A DNA stretch of 64,000 nt from UBA7328 sp002471345 (GTDB lineage: Bacteria > Bacteroidota > Bacteroidia > Chitinophagales > Saprospiraceae), in NCBI GenBank assembly GCA_964011275.1, contig CAXGOB010000014.1:1-64000 (forward strand), in the 5' to 3' direction. A program made the translations under genes and the position numbers. Each line of letters opens with the position of its first letter. Positions within the stretch are counted from its first letter, which is position 1. The notes under the pieces are model-generated. The model worked only from the letters and a program-made list of their open reading frames with translations, was not told the origin of the DNA and ran no database searches. Below, piece by piece: positions 17,333-26,354 of this stretch.

Positions 17333-19905
17333 ATTTTAATCCATTTGATAAATTGAAATTGAAGTTTATTCTGTTGATCATTTAGATAATCTACTAGGGC
17401 TGATGGAGATTCCATAGTGAGAAATTTAATATATAGTTTGTTCTTTCTTGTCTTAAAAGAAATCTGAGATTCATTTGATATGAATGGATAATGAAATAAT
17501 AGCTCCTTTACATGATTTGATAATTCAAGACTGTCTTCTTTCATTTCTTCTGAGGCAATCACATACTTTTTGTGTTCGAGATCATCTAGGTTATCATACT
17601 GATACTGGATTTCTGTATTTACGCATGGGTTTATGCTTATCTGAGATTGGCTGTCAATATTAAAAACTTTTGAGTTAAGCATATTATAAAGAATAGATTG
17701 CTGCTCATTGGAGTCCATTTGGTCCGAAACTTCTTTAAGGCGATTTTCAGAAAGTCTGTTATAGATAAGAAGAGCATTGAATAAAGCTGCACTTTTTTCA
17801 TTTACAATTTTAGGATACCTGTGAGGGATAAAATCTATCTTCCACTGACCTTTTTCATTTTGTGAAATACTTTTAGTCCATTCATTTAGACTAGTACCGA
17901 CATTATGATCGGTGTATTTCCATATTTTATGACCGATATTTTCAATTTGCTTGTTAGTAAGTGGTTCTTCTTTTGCTCCGAATAGTTCATTTTGTGTAGC
18001 ATCATGTCTGTGCCTCAATGTAGTCATGAATTGTTTTCTCTTAATATTCGAAAGGTCAATGTGGCTCATGAATGCATCACTAAACTTGATCGTAGTTTGT
18101 AGCCTAGAAAGAAAATGATTCCCTACTGCAATTACTATTAAGATATTAGCAGGGCTTCTCAGGATAAATGATCTTAAACTTTCCATGTTCTCTAAGAGAC
18201 TGGTGTTTTTATCATGCCACGTATGAATGTCATCTAAGAGTATGCACCACTTTTTCCTTTTATCTAAAGTATTTGTGATTGACAAAAGAGCCTCTGAAAT
18301 ATTAGAACCGCACTTTACTTTTTTCTTTCCAATATTTAGAGAAGAATGGGGTAGAAGTTGAATGAAATGATCAGGCCAATGGTGTCGAACTACCTGAAGA
18401 GCAAATGTAGTTTTACCAGACAAAGGCGTTCCTGAGATTACTAAAGATGTGCCAAAACCTTCACTCCAAAGATCAGCTATACCTTGCACTTGTGTCATTT
18501 CTTTGCTCCGATGAACTAAATAATAATCGCTCAAGAAACCATCGCTCATAAAGACCCTTTGGTAGTGGCCCAGTTGGGAATGCATGGATTTGGAATGTAC
18601 AAGTTTGGCTATTTTTTCAATTTGATCCACCCCATCATCGTATCCTATGTATGGGATCCAGGTTGCATGTGTTATATAGTTTTTACCCCAATCATAAATT
18701 TGTTTGAATATATTTTCAGTATCACTTCTTAATTGTACTAATGATAAATCATAACCACTTACCATCCAATTCTGATCATCATACAGTTGATCAGCACGGA
18801 GTGTTGATGATGATTGTTCGATAATTTTACCGTATTCATGGGAAATGGATTCTGTTGTAGCTTTCTGATTTTTACTTAGAGAACTTATAGTGCTTACAAT
18901 CTCATCATGATACGCTTTGTTTTTTTTGCCTTCTAGAAGCTGATATTTATGTTGAGCATTGATAAGCATAGTATTTACCCTATTGAGGTTTTGTTCTACT
19001 TGATCTCTCAGCTGAATATGCTGAGGAAGCAAAACCATGTCTACCCATTTTTTGGTCCCTTTAGCTAGCTCAAGATTCTTTTCTATGAGTAACCCATTGC
19101 TGTGACTCGTGATTATATTAATGCTTTGTAATTCTGTCACTTTATGATCCAGATGATCTAACCATTCTATTTCATTATCACTTGATATCGGAATATTTTG
19201 AAGCGAAGTTTTTGCTTCGGTTAGAGAAGTAAGCACATCTGAATGATTATGGAGTTTAGAATTCAGATTTGTGAGTAGCTGTTCTAATGCAGTTTCTTGT
19301 TCGATATACTTATTCAAGTGATTTTCTATATCTTCTCTTATATTATTTAGAGATGATATAGTTTTAATCATGGAGAGGTCCTGATTTTTTATTCGTGACA
19401 TCTGTACTCCACATTGATCTATTTGCTTCTTATAGACTTTGCTTGGACTTAATGTTAAACTAGAGTTTAAGGCAGCTATTTTCTGATTATTGCTGTTACT
19501 TATCCATTCCCATTTTATGTTTAGGTTTCGGACATATTCTGAAGTAATAGAATTAAGATGCTCATGAGTGGAGTTACTGAAATTCTTTCTTTCGACTTGT
19601 GAGACACTTTTACTCATCTCTTTGACATTTGCTATGTGAATTTCTAGCATAGTGTTTCTGAGGAAGATGAGATAATGCTTTAGAATAGGAACTATTTCAG
19701 TGTTAAAGTGATAGAGCCAATAATTATTTTGATGTGGTGTTCCAAATTTTTTGGATAGCAGGGCTCTGTTCTTATTATAAAATGAAAGTACCTCATTTCT
19801 CCGCTGAACGCATTGATCTAAGACATTCTCATTTTGAAGATCAGATATTTTGTGATCTATAAGATTTACAACATTTTCAATATTGACTGAATTCATATTA
19901 CCCAT
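17329..19905 (-). CDS. Large coiled-coil P-loop NTPase (STAND/AAA-like), unknown function
   Basis: An 858-aa cytoplasmic protein. Residues 1-450 are mostly helical with coiled-coil-like heptads and no membrane segment. Residues about 475-680 form a P-loop NTPase: Walker A GTPLSGKTT (492-500), Walker B WCILLDDIH (553-561) and a sensor-like strand ANILIVIAVGN (586-596). A winged-helix-like segment (about 700-765) and a 90-residue alpha/beta tail follow. The order helical sensor, NTPase and winged helix resembles STAND-type signal ATPases. Coupling to the downstream antiporter (ATGA overlap) suggests it controls or assembles with ion exchange; this is inference. I do not recognise a named family. 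Confidence 0.7.
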   Translation of the reverse strand: MGNMNSVNIENVVNLIDHKISDLQNENVLDQCVQRRNEVLSFYNKNRALLSKKFGTPHQNNYWLYHFNTEIVPILKHYLIFLRNTMLEIHIANVKEMSKSVSQVERKNFSNSTHEHLNSITSEYVRNLNIKWEWISNSNNQKIAALNSSLTLSPSKVYKKQIDQCGVQMSRIKNQDLSMIKTISSLNNIREDIENHLNKYIEQETALEQLLTNLNSKLHNHSDVLTSLTEAKTSLQNIPISSDNEIEWLDHLDHKVTELQSINIITSHSNGLLIEKNLELAKGTKKWVDMVLLPQHIQLRDQVEQNLNRVNTMLINAQHKYQLLEGKKNKAYHDEIVSTISSLSKNQKATTESISHEYGKIIEQSSSTLRADQLYDDQNWMVSGYDLSLVQLRSDTENIFKQIYDWGKNYITHATWIPYIGYDDGVDQIEKIAKLVHSKSMHSQLGHYQRVFMSDGFLSDYYLVHRSKEMTQVQGIADLWSEGFGTSLVISGTPLSGKTTFALQVVRHHWPDHFIQLLPHSSLNIGKKKVKCGSNISEALLSITNTLDKRKKWCILLDDIHTWHDKNTSLLENMESLRSFILRSPANILIVIAVGNHFLSRLQTTIKFSDAFMSHIDLSNIKRKQFMTTLRHRHDATQNELFGAKEEPLTNKQIENIGHKIWKYTDHNVGTSLNEWTKSISQNEKGQWKIDFIPHRYPKIVNEKSAALFNALLIYNRLSENRLKEVSDQMDSNEQQSILYNMLNSKVFNIDSQSQISINPCVNTEIQYQYDNLDDLEHKKYVIASEEMKEDSLELSNHVKELLFHYPFISNESQISFKTRKNKLYIKFLTMESPSALVDYLNDQQNKLQFQFIKWIKI

Positions 19906-19992
19906 AAGATTCTTGAAGTAAAGCCTTTTTCTTCAAATAGGAAAATACTTTCGAATAAGGTCTTTTATCAGTTTTAATTAGAACTTTACAAA

Positions 19993-20331
19993 TTAGGACT
20001 CTATGTACAAGGATTCTCCACTTTCGTCATTGTCATTGAGCCATTTCCAGTTTAGGCGAAGAATAATTTTGCCAATACTATTAAGTGATATGTCAGCTTT
20101 GGCTTTTCCAGCTTTCAGTTCATTATCAATTGTTATACATTGATATAACATATCAAGCTGATCTTCTTGAATTAATGCAATGATTTTGCCACATCGTATA
20201 ATACCACCTCTATATTCAGCTGAGATGATATCACCTTCTTGAGCATAGTGAAATGTCGTAGATTTATCTACTTCTCCTTTCTCGCTATTTTGTAGAAGAT
20301 GAAAGGTTTTATTATTAAAATTGTATTTCAC
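19993..20331 (-). CDS. Small beta-rich protein (family often mislabelled n-acetylglutamate synthase)
   Basis: A 112-aa soluble protein with the pattern NKTFHLLQNSEKGEVDKSTT then FHYAQEGDIISAEYRGG and G(K)I. This is a widespread small beta-barrel-like family annotated n-acetylglutamate synthase in many genomes without visible acetyltransferase motifs. It lies between the CotH-like gene (12 bp) and the NTPase gene (87 bp), all on the minus strand. Function unknown; a ligand-binding or regulatory role is possible. Confidence 0.6.
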   Translation of the reverse strand: MKYNFNNKTFHLLQNSEKGEVDKSTTFHYAQEGDIISAEYRGGIIRCGKIIALIQEDQLDMLYQCITIDNELKAGKAKADISLNSIGKIILRLNWKWLNDNDESGESLYIES

Positions 20332-20343
20332 TCAATCAGCTAG

Positions 20344-21360
20344 CTATTCTATAATTTGTCTTCTTAGGACTTTAGGTTTTCTAAGCATATCAAAAAAAGA
20401 TTTCAAGTAGTGCGTACTCATTTTTCGATTTTTGTCATCCATGTATGAGGCAGATTCAATTGTGTTATTTACCTGATCTTCAATCGATAAAAAATAAGCT
20501 ACCATTTTATTGAACTCTGCAATAGTTAGATCTTTTACAAAGAAATATCTCTCATTGACATCTTCAATTGGTAGAGATTCATGAGGGACGGCATAGTGTT
20601 GGCCCACGAATCCAGAATAATCAAAATCATAAGGAATTGCTACTACTCTTCGGTTATCAGGATGTTTTACCATTTCTAAATTGTGCCTATTAGCCACTGA
20701 ATAATCAGTATTAGCAATCATGAATTGGAAGAAACTCATTTTAAGGTATAAATCACGTTCCAAACTCGGAGCTCTCAAATTTCCTGTTTCAATAATTTTT
20801 GCATCCGTTCTCTGCTTATACGCTTTTTCTTCTTCTACAAACATGCCAGTAAACTGAGTTGATTTTCCATCTTCTTCAATGAAAGTGACATTTGATAACT
20901 TGGCATTCAGCCCTTTAGGATCTATTATTTTGTAGATATCATAGAGTAAATATTCCTTATACAGTTTCTCTTGATTTCCATTTCCCCCTCTACAAGGAAA
21001 AACCATTTTAAGTTTATCAATCTTCTTTTTATAGCCTAGAGAATCAAGATCACTTTTTTTAAAATCTATTTTTATAGGTGGATATCTGCACTGCTTTTTT
21101 CTCATGTTTCCTCGAGCCCTGATTCGCCCTGGAAGAGCAATTAACTCAGATGATGATTCATCATAAATTGTGATTTCGGCTTGTTGGTATTCTTCTTTTG
21201 AGCTTTTTCTCACGAGATGACCAAGATTAGTATTGATATTTACATTAATGAGGCCATCTATCTCGAATATTGAAGAATATAGGCTTTTTTTCTGTCCTTC
21301 TAATGAGGAAAGAAAGCATATAGAAGTAAAATAAAACAGAAGTATATGGATGAATTTCAT
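20344..21360 (-). CDS. Exported CotH-like protein-kinase-fold protein
   Basis: A 338-aa protein with a signal peptide (about 1-22). Family signs are the basic motif RARGNMRKKQCRYPPIKIDF near residue 80-100, a central ANTDYSVANRHNLEMV region and VVAIPYDFDYSGFV, matching the NxxRxxHN...IPWDxD pattern of CotH proteins. CotH family members phosphorylate spore-coat proteins in Bacillus; in Bacteroidota they are common exported proteins of unknown target. It heads the minus-strand group that continues with the small beta protein and the NTPase. Confidence 0.65.
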   Translation of the reverse strand: MKFIHILLFYFTSICFLSSLEGQKKSLYSSIFEIDGLINVNINTNLGHLVRKSSKEEYQQAEITIYDESSSELIALPGRIRARGNMRKKQCRYPPIKIDFKKSDLDSLGYKKKIDKLKMVFPCRGGNGNQEKLYKEYLLYDIYKIIDPKGLNAKLSNVTFIEEDGKSTQFTGMFVEEEKAYKQRTDAKIIETGNLRAPSLERDLYLKMSFFQFMIANTDYSVANRHNLEMVKHPDNRRVVAIPYDFDYSGFVGQHYAVPHESLPIEDVNERYFFVKDLTIAEFNKMVAYFLSIEDQVNNTIESASYMDDKNRKMSTHYLKSFFDMLRKPKVLRRQIIE

Positions 21361-21864
21361 AAAAAAGATAAAAACATTTAGATGAATTAATTAAAAGAAG
21401 TTTGCTGCCTCTACATTCAACTCTATAGTATAATTCAATATCGCCAATAATGTTGATTGAAAGTTACGTATTTGATTGATTTGATGTGTTAAGCCAATCT
21501 TATAATATTGGTAAAGTAAAAAATGTCTTAATGTGGAGATATCTGAATTAAGTCAAAACCAACAACTGAGAATAATTTGAACATGAATATGTGATTGATA
21601 TTGAAAATGTAAATTAAATGTTGATTATCAAACAATTATAGATAAAGAATTGATTAAGGACTACTGGACCAGCTTTCATCCATAGGGTTAAAATAACAAT
21701 TGTGAACTCATTCTATGCCCGCTCATTAATTGATACATTTTACATAAGAGAATGCCAGTAACTAGGGAGTAGAAAATTTCTGAATTTGTCGGTAGGGTAT
21801 TTTTATAAAGAACTGTTTCATAATAGACAATGGATTTCTATTCTTCCATTTAAAAACTTTACTT
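21361..21864. other. Long intergenic region between divergent operons
   Basis: A 504-bp AT-rich region between the divergent CotH-like and thioredoxin genes. It contains the dyad TTGATTATCAA (21621-21631). Near its right end, at 21765-21830, a plus-strand reading frame (SVGYFYKELFHNR) weakly resembles the end of a universal stress protein, as in the better remnant at 55557. No convincing -33/-7 pair could be picked. Confidence 0.3.
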
Positions 21865-22326
21865 ATGAACAGTTACAAAATCCGATGGGCAATATTTTGC
21901 CTAGTACTAAGTACTACAACATCTATATTTTCTCAAGGACTTCCACTATCCCATAATTTAGATGAAAGTCTAAATACTGCTAAAGCAGAGGGAAAGAATG
22001 TATTGATGTTATTTTCTGGATCAGATTGGTGCAAACCATGTATTCAATTGAGAAAGAATATAATTGAAACTTCTTCTTTCATTTCATATGCTAGAGAAAA
22101 TCTAGTAATTCTAGAATTAGATTTTCCATATAGCAAAAAGAATAAGCTCCCGAAAGAACAAAAGGAGCATAATGAATGGCTAGCTGAGACCTTCAATAAA
22201 GAAGGGTCTTTTCCTAAAATGATATTACTAGATCAGAATCAAAGGTCACTAGGAGTGGTCCCATATAGAAAGAAAGACAACACTGACGCATTGATTTCTG
22301 AAATCAATAAAATTATAGGAATATGA
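21865..22326 (+). CDS. Exported thioredoxin-fold protein
   Basis: A 153-aa protein with a signal peptide (about 1-23, ending SIFSQG) and a thioredoxin fold with active site SDWCKPC (CxxC near residue 56-59), followed by the cis-proline region GSFPKMI. It is probably a periplasmic disulfide reductase or redox partner. Its stop overlaps the next start by 4 bp (ATGA). It opens an operon with ApbE, DUF4266 and DUF3570 genes, suggesting it maintains thiols of a partner, perhaps the cysteine-tailed DUF4266 lipoprotein. Confidence 0.85.
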   Translation: MNSYKIRWAIFCLVLSTTTSIFSQGLPLSHNLDESLNTAKAEGKNVLMLFSGSDWCKPCIQLRKNIIETSSFISYARENLVILELDFPYSKKNKLPKEQKEHNEWLAETFNKEGSFPKMILLDQNQRSLGVVPYRKKDNTDALISEINKIIGI

Positions 22327-23291
22327 TTATCTCAGCAAGTGCAATGAATGAAACCAAAGCGCATCATTATCCGATAAAACTCATGGGATGTGCATTTGTA
22401 ATCACTGCTGTTCATAACAATCCGCAAACTGCTTGGGATGCAATAAGAGCAGCAGTCTCAGAAATAAAAAGAATTGAAAGTTTGATCTCTTCATGGAAGG
22501 ACACAAGTCAGACGGGTATGATTAATAATATGGCAGGTATAGCCGCTGTAAAAGTGGATCAAGAGCTTTTGGATTTGATACAAAGAAGTATAAAAATATC
22601 TCAATTGACCTCAGGATCATTTGATATCAGCGGAACATTGTCTCGATATTTTTGGGATTTTAACAATGACAAAGGCAAAATGCTCGGTGAAGATAAAATC
22701 CACCTACTGAGAACATTGATAGATTATAAGAACATAGAAATCAGTAACACTGAACGCACCATTTTTCTAAAGAAGAAAAACATGAAAATTGGCTTTGGAG
22801 GTATTGGAAAAGGGTATGCTGCAGTTTGTGCTAAAAAAGTGATGGAGAATATGGGTGTAGATAGCGGGCTTATTAATGCTTCAGGGGACCTAATGTGTTG
22901 GGGATCCCCTCCTAATAAAAAAGACTGGGATGTAAAGATCCCTGATCCAAAGGACAGAACAGCATCCTTGATGACTTTTACCTTGCCATTTGGATCCGTA
23001 GTAACATCAGGAAATCATGAGAGTTTCACATTGATAGATGGAGTTCGGTATTCTCATATTATTGATCCACGTACAGGATACCCAGTATCACACATACAGC
23101 AGGTTTCAATAGTGAGTCCTGATCCAGAATTTGCTGATGCTATGGCGACCGCTCTATCTGTAATGAGTGTAGAAGAAGGTCTCAACATTGTCAATAGAAT
23201 GAATGGAATAGAATGCATAATAATTGATGAAAAGGATCAAATCTATTATTCAAATCATTTCAAAGAAATGATTTTGGCAAAAGCTGCATAA
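22323..23291 (+). CDS. apbE: FAD:protein FMN transferase (ApbE family)
   Basis: A 322-aa protein that covalently attaches FMN to Thr/Ser of flavoproteins using FAD. Seen motifs are the MGCAF start of the fold, GFGGIGKGYAA (flavin/metal site), NASGDLMCWG, TSGNHESF and HIIDPRTGYPV with the conserved His and Asp. No convincing signal peptide is present, although most relatives are periplasmic; the start at M9 (22347) is also possible. The start overlaps the thioredoxin stop, indicating an operon. Confidence 0.9.
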   Translation: MIISASAMNETKAHHYPIKLMGCAFVITAVHNNPQTAWDAIRAAVSEIKRIESLISSWKDTSQTGMINNMAGIAAVKVDQELLDLIQRSIKISQLTSGSFDISGTLSRYFWDFNNDKGKMLGEDKIHLLRTLIDYKNIEISNTERTIFLKKKNMKIGFGGIGKGYAAVCAKKVMENMGVDSGLINASGDLMCWGSPPNKKDWDVKIPDPKDRTASLMTFTLPFGSVVTSGNHESFTLIDGVRYSHIIDPRTGYPVSHIQQVSIVSPDPEFADAMATALSVMSVEEGLNIVNRMNGIECIIIDEKDQIYYSNHFKEMILAKAA

Positions 23292-23400
23292 GCCAAATGA
23301 AATAAAATAATCAGCCTAAAATCTAAATCTAGTTTGAACTTCATAAAAGTGGTCTATGATCTCAGACGACAATCAAATTTTAAATGAAAATAAGGAAATA

Positions 23401-23628
23401 ATGAATTCACAAAAAAGAATAATAAAAGGACTATTTGTCCTGATTTTTATAGGCATTATGAGCTCATGTAGCTCTGTAAAAGGATATCAAAAAATGTATT
23501 TAAATGAGCCATGTATGGCTTTAGAAGGGCAGAAGCTGGACTATTTTGAAATCAATTTTGAAACATACCGTGAAGGTGCTTCTGGAGCTAATGGAGGTAA
23601 AGTAGGAGGAGGTTGCGGATGCAATTAA
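23401..23628 (+). CDS. DUF4266 lipoprotein with Gly/Cys tail
   Basis: A 75-aa lipoprotein. I chose the ATG at 23401 because it gives a clean signal (MNSQKRIIKGLFVLIFIGIM, lipobox MSSC). The frame is open for 15 codons further upstream. The conserved YREGASGANGGKVGGGCGCN end is the DUF4266 signature. In Bacteroidota these genes sit with ApbE, thioredoxin and DUF3570 genes, as here. The two final cysteines may bind metal or be redox-active; this is inference. The last 16 bp overlap the next gene. Confidence 0.85.
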   Translation: MNSQKRIIKGLFVLIFIGIMSSCSSVKGYQKMYLNEPCMALEGQKLDYFEINFETYREGASGANGGKVGGGCGCN

Positions 23629-24866
23629 TAGTAATTTCAATCACATTATTCTTCTTAGTGCTCATTCAAGATGTAAAAGCACAGGTAAGAAAGCTAGCTT
23701 CTGGCTTTCAATCAGATCAAAGTAAAAGAGATTCTACTGAAATCGAAATTGATGAGTATGTAAGACCTGATTGGAAGACCATCGATATGGATTTTCTCAG
23801 TTCTTATTATGCACAAGATGGAAACAATGGTGCGGTGACCGGAGGAATAGGTACAGAACAACTCACAGATTTTACTCAGAAGATGAGTATCAGGGTCCCA
23901 GTAACGCCGTCTATTTCTCTAAATGTAGATGGAGGCTATGACTACTATTCATCAGCATCAACTGATAATATAGATAACATCAGATCTTCTGATTCAGCTT
24001 CAGATATGCGTACTCATGGGAATATTGGGGCCACTTTTGAACTCTCTGATACTCGGACATTCGGATTCAGATTTGGTGGAAGTGCTGAATATGACTACAT
24101 ATCAATTAATGGAGGAGTAAATGCTGCATTCTCAACGAAAGATCAAAACACCGCTGTTCAACTTAGTTTGCAAGCCTTCATAGATAAATGGGATGTTATT
24201 TTTCCAAGAGAATTAAGAAGATCATCAAGTGTCACAACAGATAGGAGGAATTCGTATAATGGATCTATTGGGATTTCTCATATAATCAGCAAACGGACTC
24301 AAGTTCAATTTCAATTGGAAGGAACTTATATGAATGGCCTTTTAAGTACTCCATTTCATAGAGTGTATTTTCAGGAACAGGATGCTGCCCTAATAGAGTT
24401 GCTGCCAGATTCAAGAACAAAAATTCCAATAGGTTTTAGATTAAATAGTCATCTCACAGATAATCTAATATTGAGAACTTATTACAGGTATTATTGGGAT
24501 AGTTGGGGTATGACTGGCCATACTGCACAGATAGAATTACCAATTAAAATAAACAGATTTTTATCTATTGCTCCTTATTATAGGTATCATACTCAATCAG
24601 CAGTGGATTATTTCCAGCCTTATAAGGAGCATACACTTAGTGAGTCATTTTACACCTCAGATTATGATTTATCAGCTCTTCAAAGCCATGCATATGGAGT
24701 TGCACTAAGTTATAGTCCTGCTGGAGGATTAGTAAAAGCAAAGTTGCCTTTCATGAAAAGACCCGCTTTTACCATTAAATCTATAGATGTGAAATACAGT
24801 CACTATGATAGAAGTACAGGCCTGAAAGCAGATATTATTTCATTGGGCATTGGAATTTCATTCTGA
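23613..24866 (+). CDS. DUF3570 outer-membrane beta-barrel protein
   Basis: A 417-aa protein with a signal peptide (about 1-24, DVKAQV). Alternating beta strands rich in aromatics, for example RTYYRYYWDSWGMTGHTAQIELP and ILSLGIGISF-type ends, indicate an outer-membrane barrel. The DUF3570 assignment rests on the barrel pattern and on its partner DUF4266 gene, which overlaps it by 16 bp. Substrate unknown. It ends the operon before a terminator. Confidence 0.8.
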   Translation: MRMQLIVISITLFFLVLIQDVKAQVRKLASGFQSDQSKRDSTEIEIDEYVRPDWKTIDMDFLSSYYAQDGNNGAVTGGIGTEQLTDFTQKMSIRVPVTPSISLNVDGGYDYYSSASTDNIDNIRSSDSASDMRTHGNIGATFELSDTRTFGFRFGGSAEYDYISINGGVNAAFSTKDQNTAVQLSLQAFIDKWDVIFPRELRRSSSVTTDRRNSYNGSIGISHIISKRTQVQFQLEGTYMNGLLSTPFHRVYFQEQDAALIELLPDSRTKIPIGFRLNSHLTDNLILRTYYRYYWDSWGMTGHTAQIELPIKINRFLSIAPYYRYHTQSAVDYFQPYKEHTLSESFYTSDYDLSALQSHAYGVALSYSPAGGLVKAKLPFMKRPAFTIKSIDVKYSHYDRSTGLKADIISLGIGISF

Positions 24867-24884
24867 CGTTTTGACCAAACCTAC

Positions 24885-24930
24885 AAAGGGGTGCCTCAGT
24901 AGTATTATTTTGGCGCCCCTTTCTTTACTC
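24885..24930 (+). terminator. Terminator of the thioredoxin-DUF3570 operon
   Basis: An 11-bp stem AAAGGGGTGCC (24885-24895) with GGCGCCCCTTT (24912-24922), one G.T pair, then a T-rich tract. Confidence 0.75.
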
Positions 24931-25078
24931 TTCTTTAAAAAACACAAAGGAATATTCGCAGCACTTCTACTTAAGTTCAATTATTCAGGCCTGAATTATG
25001 ACTTGATTTTTATTCACATTATGTAGGCATTCTAATTTATTTAACACACTCGAATGTCTTCATTTAAAATTAATTCAA

Positions 25079-25597
25079 ATGAAAAATATTTTTGGTTTTC
25101 TTGTTCTTTCTTTTACTTTTTTAATACTGATTACTTCCTGTGCTTAAGAGGCAGATTCATTATTAGATACAGCACCTGATACGATTAATGCACAATTGAA
25201 TAGCAGTAAAGACTCTGTCGTCACAGACTATCCTTCTGCCATTGACGATTATGTGGCAGCTAATCATCCTGGCGCTTCCATTTCTGAGGTTACTATAGAT
25301 GACGACGGTGAGTTTGAGGTGTATTTAGATGATATGACTGAACTTCATTTTGACATTGATGGCAACTTTATTGAAGAGGATGAAGAAGACGACGATTCTG
25401 AAGATGAAGATTTTGATGAAGACGAATCAGTGACGGATTACCCTTCTGCTATAGACGATTATGTAGCGGCTAACCATCCTGATGCAACAATTGTAGAAGT
25501 AGAATTAGAAGATGATGGTTCATATGAAGTGGAATTAGACGATGATACTGAAATTGTATTTGATGTTGATGGCAATTTTGTAGAATATGATGACTAA
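25079..25597 (+). pseudogene. PepSY-like tandem-repeat lipoprotein gene interrupted by a stop codon
   Basis: An ATG at 25079 opens a lipoprotein signal (MKNIFGFLVLSFTFLILITS, then Cys-Ala). TAA at 25145-25147 is codon 23, directly after lipobox Cys21-Ala22. The same frame then continues uninterrupted to 25597 (EADSLLDTAPDTINAQLNSS and on). It encodes two acidic repeats of about 55 aa, each starting VTDYPSAIDDYVAANHP and ending in D-x-D-G-N-F, like PepSY-like domains. The repeats differ at many third positions but little in protein, so the region was under selection. Without the stop the product would be 172 aa. A TTG at 25196 would give a cytoplasmic remnant. Recent mutation, sequencing error or readthrough are all possible. 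Confidence 0.75.
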
Positions 25598-25616
25598 ATA
25601 GAAATGATAAGTCAAT

Positions 25617-25657
25617 GGGGTGGAGAAACATTTCTCTGCCCTATTTTTATTTTTTTG
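25617..25657 (+). terminator. Terminator after the PepSY-like gene
   Basis: Stem GGG..GAGAAA with TTTCTC..CCC (25617-25641), with a small internal loop, followed by a T-rich run. Confidence 0.55.
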
Positions 25658-25728
25658 AAAGCGCAATTAGAGAAAAGGTAAAATGACAAATTCTGAAAGA
25701 AGATATTAAATTCAGTGAATTCTAAAAT

Positions 25729-26100
25729 TCAAAGCATATAATGCCTTATATATGGCCAAAATATGATTAACCCAGCTACGACGGCGCTTAATGCTGTGAT
25801 AAAAACGGCTCCTGCAGCGATGTCTTTCACTTTTTTAATTTGTTGATTTTTTTCCGTTGAATAGAAATCGCAAAGGGACTCTATTGAAGTATTGATCATT
25901 TCGGCTGAAAAGACCATAGAAATACATAAAATAAGTATACACCACTCATATGAATTGACCTTGAAGTAGATACCCAAAAGGACAACTAAAATAGCCGCGC
26001 CAAGATGAATTTTAGCATTAGGTTCACTTTTGAATAAACTTAAAATGCCTTCAAAGGCATAACCAAAGCTCCGTATTCTACTCTGTAACCATTTCATCAT
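25729..26100 (-). CDS. dgkA: Diacylglycerol/undecaprenol kinase (DgkA family)
   Basis: A 123-aa integral membrane kinase with three transmembrane helices. It carries the family motif EMINTSIESLCDFYS followed by KVKDIAAGAV, which holds the metal- and ATP-binding Glu and Asp residues. In non-enterobacteria such short proteins often phosphorylate undecaprenol. Its ATG overlaps the stop of the upstream Smr gene by 4 bp. Confidence 0.9.
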   Translation of the reverse strand: MMKWLQSRIRSFGYAFEGILSLFKSEPNAKIHLGAAILVVLLGIYFKVNSYEWCILILCISMVFSAEMINTSIESLCDFYSTEKNQQIKKVKDIAAGAVFITALSAVVAGLIIFWPYIRHYML

Positions 26101-26354
26101 TTGTGCTTAAAATAGATAAAAAGTCTGCCATAATTCTTGCTGTCTTTATCTAATCTATGGTACTTATTTTTAATTTCTTTCCTCTGAAGAAAGCGAAGTA
26201 CTTTCTTTTTGAGTTGCCCACTTCCTTTTCCAGGAATAATCTCTACCTCTTTTATTTTCTTCTCAATGGCTTTATCTATGATATTATAGAGGGCCTTGTC
26301 AATAAGCCATCTTTTATTGTAGATATCATGAAGATCTAGTTTTAATTTACCCAT
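26097..26354 (-). CDS. Stand-alone Smr-domain protein
   Basis: An 85-aa Smr domain alone: KLDLHDIYNKRW (the LDLH motif) and VEIIPGKGSGQLKKKV (the GxG loop, usually HGxG). Smr domains act as nucleases in ribosome rescue or mismatch processing. Here the usual His before GKG is replaced by P, so activity is uncertain. It is the first gene of a two-gene unit with the kinase. Confidence 0.7.
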   Translation of the reverse strand: MGKLKLDLHDIYNKRWLIDKALYNIIDKAIEKKIKEVEIIPGKGSGQLKKKVLRFLQRKEIKNKYHRLDKDSKNYGRLFIYFKHK

